DNA of 64,000 nucleotides from Mucilaginibacter gossypii (GTDB lineage: Bacteria > Bacteroidota > Bacteroidia > Sphingobacteriales > Sphingobacteriaceae), in assembly GCF_900100945.1 (NCBI RefSeq), contig NZ_FNCG01000003.1, positions 124,001 to 188,000 of the forward strand, given 5' to 3'. The notes below the pieces were generated by a model. It saw nothing but the letters and a program-made list of their open reading frames with translations, did not search any database and had not been told where the DNA came from. This document shows, one piece after another, positions 54,109 through 62,200 of the stretch. Position 1 is the first letter of the stretch. The number at the start of each line of letters is the position of its first letter. The position numbers and the translations under genes are program-made.

Positions 54109-55884
54109 ATGAAAAAATACCTTTCAATCTCATTTTACAAAATTTTGTTTGCACTATCGCTGATAGGGAGCAATGCTTCTGCTCAAACGGATACAACTTC
54201 GAGGCTTATCCGACTTAATCAAATAGGCTTTTACCCTGGTGCCATAAAAAAGGCCATTGTTTTAAGTGACAGAGGAAGCGACTTTTTTATCCAAACCCTT
54301 CAAAAGCAAACAGTATTTACCGGTAAGCTTAAACCATCACTTAAACCAAACTTTGCCGGTCATATTGTTCAATTGGCCGACTTTAGTACATTCGGCAAGC
54401 CCGGCAGATATATACTTTATGTCCCCTTTGCAGGTTATTCCTATCCCTTTGAGGTTAAGGCCTCGGTTCATAAAGCTGTGGCCGCCGCTGCTATCAAAGC
54501 CTATTATTTTATGCGCTCAGGTACACCTTTACCCGAAAAGTATGCCGGCAAATGGCACCGGGCCTCAGGTCATCCTGATACGGTTGTACTGATCCATCCA
54601 TCTGCCGAAAGTGAAGGGCGGAAGGCTGGCTCAATAATCTCATCACCGCGCGGTTGGTATGATGCCGGCGACTATAACAAGTATATTGTGAACAGTGGTA
54701 TTACAACAAGTACGCTGCTTTCTTTATTTGAGGATTTCCCCGCTTACATGAAAACAGTTAAGCTTAATATCCCCGAAAGCAGCAATAAAATTCCGGATGT
54801 TTTGGATGAGGTGCTTTGGAACCTGCGTTGGATGCTGACTATGCAAGATCCCGCCGATGGCGGCGTATATCATAAGCTTACTAATGCTGCTTTTGATAAG
54901 TTTGAAATGCCCGATAAAGACACATCGCCACGTTATGTGGTACAAAAAGTTACTGCGGCTACGCTTGATTTTGCGGCTGTTATGGCGCAAGCTTCCCGCA
55001 TTTTTAAACAATATCCTAACGAGCTACCAGGCTTAGCCGATTCATGTATCAATGCTGCTCAAAAAGCCTGGGGTTGGGCTGGTAAAAATCCGATGGTGAC
55101 CTACCGGCAGGATGAGATGAACAAAAAGTTTGAACCGAAGATCACTACAGGGGGGTATGGCGATAATAACTTTACCGACGAGTTTATCTGGGCGGCATCC
55201 GAGCTGGCAGTCAGCACCGGTGAGGTTGACTATCTTAAAAATATTGATCTTTTGCCTGATGGCCGGATGCCGGTACCTACATGGTCGCAGGTTAGGCTGT
55301 TGGGGTATTATACGCTGATCAAAAATGATATAACAGCGAAAACTGTGCCCGCGTTACCGGAAATCAGGAAGCGACTTATCAACACTGCCGATGATATGGT
55401 AAATGGGGTTGACTCAAACGCTTATCAAACAGTGATGACTAAATCCGCCAGGCATTTTGGCTGGGGCAGTACATCCGAGGCCGCAAACGAAGGAGTTCTG
55501 CTTATCCAGGCTTACAAGTTATCGAACGATAAAAAATACCTGGATTATGCTTTAGCAAATCTTGACTACTTGCTTGGTCGTAACGGCACTGGTTATTCCT
55601 TTGTAACAGGGTATGGTACTAAAACACCAATGCATCCGCACCATAGGCCTTCTGCAACTGACGCTATAGTTGACCCAATACCAGGCCTGCTTGTTGGCGG
55701 CTCTAATCCTGGCATGCAGGATGGTGTCAAAGTGCCATCAAAAGTGCCCGATGAAGCCTACATTGATGATGAGCACGCTTACGCCGCCAATGAAATAGCC
55801 ATAAACTGGAATGCCCCGCTGGCTTATCTGGCTAATGCGTTAGAGGCTTTGCAACACAAGTTAGCGAGTCAGACCACAAGATAA
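54109..55884 (+). CDS. Glycoside hydrolase family 9 enzyme (endoglucanase type)
   Basis: 591 residues with a signal peptide (to about residue 25, ASAQ). An N-terminal Ig-like domain (about 32-117, LIRLNQIGFYPGAIKKAIVL) precedes the (alpha/alpha)6 catalytic domain. GWYDAGDYNKY contains Asp185 and Asp188, the usual nucleophile-activating pair, MHPHHRPS the conserved His/Arg motif, and DDEHAYAANEIAINWNAPLAYL (in two parts) the acid Glu562. The family hydrolyses beta-1,4-glucans such as cellulose or mixed-linkage glucan by inversion. No dockerin, carbohydrate-binding module or type IX secretion tail is seen, so it is probably periplasmic or surface-associated. There is no SusCD pair next to it. 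Confidence 0.93.
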   Translation: MKKYLSISFYKILFALSLIGSNASAQTDTTSRLIRLNQIGFYPGAIKKAIVLSDRGSDFFIQTLQKQTVFTGKLKPSLKPNFAGHIVQLADFSTFGKPGRYILYVPFAGYSYPFEVKASVHKAVAAAAIKAYYFMRSGTPLPEKYAGKWHRASGHPDTVVLIHPSAESEGRKAGSIISSPRGWYDAGDYNKYIVNSGITTSTLLSLFEDFPAYMKTVKLNIPESSNKIPDVLDEVLWNLRWMLTMQDPADGGVYHKLTNAAFDKFEMPDKDTSPRYVVQKVTAATLDFAAVMAQASRIFKQYPNELPGLADSCINAAQKAWGWAGKNPMVTYRQDEMNKKFEPKITTGGYGDNNFTDEFIWAASELAVSTGEVDYLKNIDLLPDGRMPVPTWSQVRLLGYYTLIKNDITAKTVPALPEIRKRLINTADDMVNGVDSNAYQTVMTKSARHFGWGSTSEAANEGVLLIQAYKLSNDKKYLDYALANLDYLLGRNGTGYSFVTGYGTKTPMHPHHRPSATDAIVDPIPGLLVGGSNPGMQDGVKVPSKVPDEAYIDDEHAYAANEIAINWNAPLAYLANALEALQHKLASQTTR

Positions 55885-55953
55885 TAAAGTATTAGGCATA
55901 TATCTGCGACAGGTCAACCTTCAAGACCCTGCAGGTTGTAATACTTTATTATC
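55880..55953. repeat. Inverted repeat overlapping the GH9 stop codon
   Basis: Perfect 15-bp arms 55880-55894 and 55939-55953 (AATAAAGTATT core), inner part GACAGGTCAACC...GCAGGTTG. The left arm includes the stop codon. It may help mRNA stability or termination. Confidence 0.6.
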
Positions 55954-55964
55954 GCAGTAAAAAG

Positions 55965-56006
55965 AAAGCGCTTCCCCAATTAATTAAAAGCGCTTTTTGT
56001 TTTTTA
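55965..56006. terminator. Bidirectional terminator between GH9 and alpha-2-macroglobulin genes
   Basis: Arms AAAGCGCTT (55965-55973) and AAGCGCTTT (55988-55996), with T-rich sequence on the right and A-rich on the left, fit both convergent genes. A second hairpin, AACTTACGA (56009-56017) with TCGTAAGTT (56031-56039), lies just beyond the minus-strand stop codon. Confidence 0.8.
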
Positions 56007-56050
56007 AGAACTTACGAGGTCTCTAAAACTTCGTAAGTTTGAATTTATCG

Positions 56051-59000
56051 TTACTTCACCACCTCAACCCATTGTCCTTTCAATAAGCTGCTGATTTGGT
56101 TATTATACATCGCCTCGCAATAAACAGCCGGTAAATAATATTTACCGGTGTATGCTGCATTAAGCATTACATAATAGGTTGATTCCTGCCCTTCGTATAA
56201 ACTGAAATATGTGTTCACCCTATCATCACGGATGTCGCGGTAATCAGATGGTGATGATTTAAACGCTTCGTCGCCAAGTAGCCGGGTATTCAGGATCTCC
56301 CAGCCCGACGGAAAAATCTGGGTGAGGGCCAGGTTATCGTACCTACCGCGTTTACCCGGGTTTTTGATGTTTACCTGTGCTACAAAATCGGTCCCTTGTT
56401 TTAATGATGATGGGTCAATAGGCTTACCTTTAAGCGAGAAATAACCGACACGCATCTGTAATACATCCGGGTTAAGGATTGATTTGGTATCCTGCCCTGA
56501 TGATGGCTGTCCTTTTTGTATCAGCCTAATGTACAATTTATTATTGCTGTTATTCTTAAGGTATACTTTACCTCCATTGCCAGCCAGCGCCCCTTGCCAT
56601 AAATATGAACTTGTACTAATGGTGGCTTTGGCGCTTCCTGCTGCATAGTTAAATTCAAGTTTGCCTGCAGGTTTGTTTTGCCCGTAAAACTGGGCCAATG
56701 CTATCAGCGAATATGCTGTAGTCTGGGTGCTGTACCAATCATCCTGTGACAAACGCGCAGCAACGGTGTGCACCAATCCGGCCGCTTTTTGTTTTTGGCC
56801 TAACAGGGTAAGGGTTTCCAGTATCATTGCCTCATCCCTTAAATCGGATCCATAAGTGCCATAAAGACTATTGTATGGTTTAACGGTAGTTGATAATCTC
56901 GCAATCATTCTTAAACCAACTTCGGGCTGTCCCGCAAGCTTATAAGCCGCTGCAAGTCGCCAGGCCGCTGCGTCACTCAGCAACGCAAACTCACGCAGCC
57001 GGTTCATTGCACCCATTTCGGGCGAGCGGGCCAGTGCCAGCAGATATAAGCGGTAGGCTTGGGTAAGGTCATCATCGTAATAATATGGTTGCTTGCGTGG
57101 CGCCCAGCTAAGGGCCTTTTCTTTCTGGTATTTCTTCCAGCGGTCAATAAAGCCTATCGGCATGCTGAAGCCTTTTGCCTGTGCCGCTAACATGAAATGC
57201 CCCGCATAATTGGTTCCCCACTCATCGGCTTCGCCGCCGTAAGGCCAGTAGCTTAAACCACCGCCCTGTACCTGGAAGCCATTGAGCCTGTTAATGGTGG
57301 CTTTAATATTCCGGTCGGTTTCGGCCCTTTGTTTTGGTGAAAGGTCAAGCAACTGGTTCAGGTATAACTGGGGGAATGCCGATGATGTGGTTTGTTCCAC
57401 ACAGCCATGCGGATATTCAATCAGGTAATCCAAACGTTTTGAAAGGTTCAATGGCGGGATGTAAGCTACTTCAAGCATGGCTTTATTAGTACCGTTGATG
57501 CCAACCGGCTGATAATCGGTATTCCATACTTCGCCCGGCGCAAGCTCTTTCTGAATAATGCGGGTAACCGGCGGATTAGGGTTGCGAACGTTAAGATCAA
57601 CATCATAAGCAGCTGTTTCCGAAGCGCTTTTGGCAATTATTTTTACTTTACCTACGCCAACAAAATCCTTAACATTTAAATCAAAAGTTACCATTTGGTC
57701 ACCGGGCTTGTCAAAAGTGAGAGTCTTTTGATTATTACCGCCCAAATTGCTGAAGGCATTACTTTGCACCTGTATGTTAACGGTTTTGATATTGTTCTCC
57801 ATAGCAAATACTGTTACCGGCAATTGAATGCTTTCTGAAGGGCCAAGCACACGCGGCAGGGTAGCCAGGATCATTAATGGTTTTTTAACCGCTACGGCTT
57901 TTTCGGCAATGCCGTAAGCACCATTGTGACCGGCTACTATCATAGCCTTAACAGAACCCACGTATTGCGGCAATATAAAGCGCTGTGTTTGCTTTTCGCC
58001 TGCACCGAGGTGGAAAGGGCCAAGGAATTTTACAACAGGTTTAAAACGGTTTACAGACACGTTTTTGTTATTGCCGAGGTTCCCGTCACCACCAATACTT
58101 AAAATTCGCTCTAAGCCGCCGCCAAATGCACCTATCACATAGTCGAACAGGTCCCAGGTTTTTACCCCTAAGGCTTCGTGCGCATAAAAGGTATCATGCG
58201 GATCGGGCAGTTTGTAATTGGTGATATCTAATAAACCTTCATCAACAATAGCGATAGTATAGGTCATTTCCTTGCCCGATGCTTCCGATACGGTAATGGC
58301 CGATTGTGTTTCGGGCCTGATCTTATCGGGCATGCTGATGATTGGTTTCAGGATGGTTTCCGGGTTTTCAACCTGCAGCGGGATAGCACCATACATGCGG
58401 ATAGGCAAGTCATTAACCGTTTGCGAATGTTTTTGCAGTAGCGTAACATTTACAAAAATGTTTGGCGCCATTGTTTCATCAACCGTAAAGGTATAACGGG
58501 TTTGTCCTTTCTTAGTATCTATCCAGGCTGTTTTTAAAACTTTGCTGCCGTTTTCAAAACTAATCAGTGCTCGACCAGCTTCTCCTGTTGGAATAGTCAA
58601 AGTTGCCTCATCGCCAACTTTATAGGCAGGTTTATCTGAAGTGAAAGATAACATCGCTGCTTCGGTAGGATTGGTGGATTGTAACCTTTCCGACCAGTTT
58701 GGCCAATCCACATAAATGATCTTACCTGTTGAATGGCCTGTTTGTTCGTCTTTAATTTTAATGAGGTAGCGGCCCCAGTCGGCTTTGTTGATATGCAGCT
58801 TCCATTTGCCTGCGCCATTGGTCAGATTTACGATTTCGGTTTTAATGAGCTTATTATATTTATCCTGGGTAAAGTTGCTCATTTCATTACCGGTTTGGTC
58901 CCACCACCAGCGCCATTGCACTTTGTACAATTCAACCTGCACATCACGGCTGCCCGGCAGGGCGTTTCCATTTACATCAACATCGGCTATGTCAACTAAA

Positions 59001-61657
59001 TGGTCCTTATCAGTAACCAACATGCCCGAAAGGTCACTGCCTTCAGGTGTCTTGATCCCTACGTAGCCTGGGTAAACGTTATAAGGCATGCTCACCTGGT
59101 TGATGCTGAAATTGCCGCCCGGCTCAAATACCTTAACCAGGAAATTTGCGCGAAGCTGACCAGGGGCCTGTTTCTCCACATTTACATTTGCGTCAACATC
59201 GGCCGTACCTGTTTCGCTTAGTTTGCCATCGAAAACAGTTTGAACCTGCGTATTAAAGGCCAGTGTAGGATCGTCAAAAACATAGTCTTTATACTTTTTA
59301 AAGCTGGTGTTTTGTGCCGACAGATAGGCATCAACTTTAGCTTTTAAGTTTTGCGCCGCGCCACCAAACAACCATTGGGCACTTAGCTTGCCATTGGCAT
59401 TGTTTCCCTTGGTTAATTCGGATGCCCCGCCGAACGACAGACTAAGCTTAAGCCGGTTAGGCATGATGGTTTCAACCTTGATTTTTTTCTCAAACCTGGC
59501 GCCGCCAACTTTAACTTTAGCCGTCCAGTTGCCGGTAGGGGACGAAGTTTCTGTTGCGGTATGGAAACTGTAAAAGCCATCTAAGCTTTTGGTTTGGGTG
59601 ATGCGCCTGTAAAGCTTATCGCTTGGGTCATATAATTCAAATTCGACAGGATGATCAGCCGGAAGGGTTTTTAATTTATCCTCCAGAATAAAAGATGTAT
59701 AAATGGAGTCTCCCGGACGCCAAACGCCGCGTTCGCCGTAAATAAAACCTTTTAGGCCATTTTGTACTTCCTCACCGCCCACGTTAAATCTTGATAAAGG
59801 TAAAGAGCTGCCATCATCAAGTTTAAGATAGCCGCGCTGCACGCCTTTTTTGGCTACTAATAAGTATGGCTTCCTCTTAAGATTTAATTTAGCCAGACCG
59901 TCGCCGTCGGTAGTGGTTTTGTAGATCACTTGTTTCTGATAGTCGAGCAGCTCAAGATCTACATTGCTCATAGGCTCGGCACTTAGGATATCGGTAACAG
60001 CTATCAGCATACTGTTATCATTGCCACGTTTGGCAATAAGGCCAATGTTTGAGGATATGATGTTTCGGGTAGCCCAGCGTTGCTTACTATAATACGAATC
60101 TGTGCACGCATCGTCGCGTTCCTGCCAATTGTAGCCTTCGGGATAGTAATTATCATAGCGCTTCCAAAAGTCGTCGTCCTCGTCGCTTACTTTTGAGGCA
60201 TTATCGCTATAATCACCGCCGTAGTAACCGCCTTCTTCGTCGTCACCATTGTCTTTTTGAACCTTACCGCTATAAACCTTGCAGTTGAACAAGGAATATG
60301 ATCGCCTGAAACCGATTACCACTCGATATATAGCGCCGGGTTCAGTTCGGATCATCTGGTCAAGATCAAGCATAAAACGGTTCTTCTTGTGCAGGTTAAG
60401 ACCTTTATCAGTATCTAACCGAATAGTTTTTTGCACTATAGGCTTACCAACCTGCCTTAATTCTGCACTGCCGTCAAAACCATTGCTTTGAAAGTATTGC
60501 GGTACGTTGTTTTCGTAGATCTTGATGATGATGACATCAACCGCGTTCAGGTTAATTGCTTCAAAAGGCATCATAATGCGGCCCGAGTCGGGGAGGATCA
60601 CACCCTTGCCGGGTATGGCAACTGCAGGCAAACGGTTTTCAAAGAATAAATTAGCAGTATAGCCCTTCGTGATCCTTTTCAGGAGCGTGTTTTTAATGCC
60701 TTCGTTCACAGATATGGTGTAATCCCCCTGGAGGCGATCAGGAGCGTAAACTTTTACCAGGCTACCGTCGATGCTGTACGCCGGATCAGTGATATTGTTG
60801 ATGCTGATAAGGCCGTTAAGTTCCTGTCCAACTAAAATGTTATCCGAAAACTGTACCTCAACATACTGATCATTGTCCTGCACAGCGCGGATATTCAGTA
60901 CCTTAAAATCGCCAATGGCGGGCACTTCAAAATTCTGGTTGCCTTTTTTATCCACGCCAATGCTGCTGCCATCCCAGTTAATTGTAAGTGGATTGGCTTT
61001 GCCGGCTATACGTGTTAACCCGGTTATGGTAAAATGATGGTTTTTATGGGCCGCGTCGTGTTCCCAGTTTATTTTAACCGGCGAATCATAATTGGGTACA
61101 ATAAGCTTATCAACAGCCGATGGGTCTTCTGCGTCAGCTGTTTGAATATCACCTGTAAGCTTCATTTCGGTATTTGAAGTACTGCTGGCGGTTTGCATGC
61201 CGATAAATGACACGGTAAAGTAGGGCTGAATAACCTGGAAATTAAATTTAAAGTGCTCAAAATGATCCGACACTTCAATAAGCTTGCTCAATTTAAAATC
61301 AGCAGTATAGTTTTTACCGGGGTCGAGCTTTTCATCGGGCCTGAACTCGATGGTTCGTGCATCCGTCCAGATAGCCTTTCCTTTTATAGCTGGTGAAAAG
61401 TTGAAAAGATCTTCGTTTATTTCCTCATTTTGCTGGTGCGTTACCTGCACGTCACTGGCCAGCCTGATACGAATGGGGCTCTGTTTGGAAATAACACCAG
61501 TTGTATACGACTCGATATACTTGCTGAAAGCAGGATCAACTATTGTTTTTTTTTGGCCATGAGCTACCAGGTATATGATGAGTAATGCAAGAGCAATGGT
61601 AGTGACAACAGTGATTAAGGTTCGGCGTTTGCGGAATTGATTGTATCCGTTTTCCAT
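56051..61657 (-). CDS. Bacterial alpha-2-macroglobulin family protein
   Basis: 1,868 residues. A basic N-terminus and one hydrophobic segment (about residues 14-34) indicate an anchored or lipoprotein-like periplasmic protein; no lipobox Cys is seen, so it is probably an uncleaved inner-membrane anchor. The first half is a chain of macroglobulin-like beta domains; FIYGERGVWRPGDSIYTSF is the typical MG run. The thioester segment YPHGCVEQTTS has Cys1419, Glu1421 and Gln1422, so a thioester can form, with Val for the Gly of the animal GCGEQ. WGTNYAGHFMLAAQ and the following helices form the thioester domain toroid. Members trap proteases in the periplasm and protect the envelope. No penicillin-binding protein 1C gene, its frequent neighbour, is adjacent. 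Nine A in a row lie at codons about 35-38. Confidence 0.93.
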   Translation of the reverse strand: MENGYNQFRKRRTLITVVTTIALALLIIYLVAHGQKKTIVDPAFSKYIESYTTGVISKQSPIRIRLASDVQVTHQQNEEINEDLFNFSPAIKGKAIWTDARTIEFRPDEKLDPGKNYTADFKLSKLIEVSDHFEHFKFNFQVIQPYFTVSFIGMQTASSTSNTEMKLTGDIQTADAEDPSAVDKLIVPNYDSPVKINWEHDAAHKNHHFTITGLTRIAGKANPLTINWDGSSIGVDKKGNQNFEVPAIGDFKVLNIRAVQDNDQYVEVQFSDNILVGQELNGLISINNITDPAYSIDGSLVKVYAPDRLQGDYTISVNEGIKNTLLKRITKGYTANLFFENRLPAVAIPGKGVILPDSGRIMMPFEAINLNAVDVIIIKIYENNVPQYFQSNGFDGSAELRQVGKPIVQKTIRLDTDKGLNLHKKNRFMLDLDQMIRTEPGAIYRVVIGFRRSYSLFNCKVYSGKVQKDNGDDEEGGYYGGDYSDNASKVSDEDDDFWKRYDNYYPEGYNWQERDDACTDSYYSKQRWATRNIISSNIGLIAKRGNDNSMLIAVTDILSAEPMSNVDLELLDYQKQVIYKTTTDGDGLAKLNLKRKPYLLVAKKGVQRGYLKLDDGSSLPLSRFNVGGEEVQNGLKGFIYGERGVWRPGDSIYTSFILEDKLKTLPADHPVEFELYDPSDKLYRRITQTKSLDGFYSFHTATETSSPTGNWTAKVKVGGARFEKKIKVETIMPNRLKLSLSFGGASELTKGNNANGKLSAQWLFGGAAQNLKAKVDAYLSAQNTSFKKYKDYVFDDPTLAFNTQVQTVFDGKLSETGTADVDANVNVEKQAPGQLRANFLVKVFEPGGNFSINQVSMPYNVYPGYVGIKTPEGSDLSGMLVTDKDHLVDIADVDVNGNALPGSRDVQVELYKVQWRWWWDQTGNEMSNFTQDKYNKLIKTEIVNLTNGAGKWKLHINKADWGRYLIKIKDEQTGHSTGKIIYVDWPNWSERLQSTNPTEAAMLSFTSDKPAYKVGDEATLTIPTGEAGRALISFENGSKVLKTAWIDTKKGQTRYTFTVDETMAPNIFVNVTLLQKHSQTVNDLPIRMYGAIPLQVENPETILKPIISMPDKIRPETQSAITVSEASGKEMTYTIAIVDEGLLDITNYKLPDPHDTFYAHEALGVKTWDLFDYVIGAFGGGLERILSIGGDGNLGNNKNVSVNRFKPVVKFLGPFHLGAGEKQTQRFILPQYVGSVKAMIVAGHNGAYGIAEKAVAVKKPLMILATLPRVLGPSESIQLPVTVFAMENNIKTVNIQVQSNAFSNLGGNNQKTLTFDKPGDQMVTFDLNVKDFVGVGKVKIIAKSASETAAYDVDLNVRNPNPPVTRIIQKELAPGEVWNTDYQPVGINGTNKAMLEVAYIPPLNLSKRLDYLIEYPHGCVEQTTSSAFPQLYLNQLLDLSPKQRAETDRNIKATINRLNGFQVQGGGLSYWPYGGEADEWGTNYAGHFMLAAQAKGFSMPIGFIDRWKKYQKEKALSWAPRKQPYYYDDDLTQAYRLYLLALARSPEMGAMNRLREFALLSDAAAWRLAAAYKLAGQPEVGLRMIARLSTTVKPYNSLYGTYGSDLRDEAMILETLTLLGQKQKAAGLVHTVAARLSQDDWYSTQTTAYSLIALAQFYGQNKPAGKLEFNYAAGSAKATISTSSYLWQGALAGNGGKVYLKNNSNNKLYIRLIQKGQPSSGQDTKSILNPDVLQMRVGYFSLKGKPIDPSSLKQGTDFVAQVNIKNPGKRGRYDNLALTQIFPSGWEILNTRLLGDEAFKSSPSDYRDIRDDRVNTYFSLYEGQESTYYVMLNAAYTGKYYLPAVYCEAMYNNQISSLLKGQWVEVVK

Positions 61658-61722
61658 GAATAGGTTTATTTATTATCAGGTAAATTATGAAATTTATGAC
61701 AATAAATAATTTAAAGCGAGAA

Positions 61723-62127
61723 TTATTTTATCATAACTCCAGGCTTATTTAAAACCGGGATCTTGATAAAATTCATCTCCACAATACTTTCAGGAAGGAA
61801 TATAAATTTCTTGTCGAAAATGTCTTTGCCTATATAATAGCTTAGCCAATATTCGTTATTAAGGCCGAAGGTTTGCTCATCAATAGGCTCGATAAGCTTA
61901 TATGCTTTGCTATCTACAACAGGGATCATATGCCTTAGGGTAGAGGTTTTTACCTGTTCACCATCCTTTTCCCCATAGCCTTTTGAGGTTATGAGCACGT
62001 TTTCGATCGGCTCGTTTTTAAGGTTAATGAGGTACACATACCATACCTTACTTTCCACGCTCTCGCTCTCCAATGCTACCGCAATAGCAATATCCTTTAC
62101 ATTATTTTCGGGCAGGTCTTTTTTCAT
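61723..62127 (-). CDS. Hypothetical protein, 134 residues
   Basis: Not recognised. It has no signal peptide or membrane helix and starts MKKDLPENNVKDIAIAVALE. Visible features are a beta-rich composition with a WYVYLINLKNEPIENVLITS stretch near 29-48, which looks like an immunoglobulin-like or copper-oxidase-like strand pattern, and a hydrophobic run KKFIFLPESIVEMNFIKIPV near 106-125. It is 65 bp upstream of the alpha-2-macroglobulin gene in the same direction and may share its transcript. Upstream is a hairpin separating it from topA. Confidence 0.75.
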   Translation of the reverse strand: MKKDLPENNVKDIAIAVALESESVESKVWYVYLINLKNEPIENVLITSKGYGEKDGEQVKTSTLRHMIPVVDSKAYKLIEPIDEQTFGLNNEYWLSYYIGKDIFDKKFIFLPESIVEMNFIKIPVLNKPGVMIK

Positions 62128-62141
62128 CTTTTGGTCGATTG

Positions 62142-62195
62142 GGTTGATTAGGTGAGTGGTCTAATTTCAATGCTAAACCATTCACCTAATCAACC
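62142..62195 (-). terminator. Inverted repeat between topA and the hypothetical gene
   Basis: Arms 62142-62160 and 62177-62195 (19 nt) are complementary except at one position and contain GGTTGATTAGGTGA. The word structure (GATTAGGTGA) recalls the spacer repeats of the permease array. It follows the stop of topA on the minus strand but has no clear T-run. Confidence 0.55.
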
Positions 62196-62200
62196 ATTCA

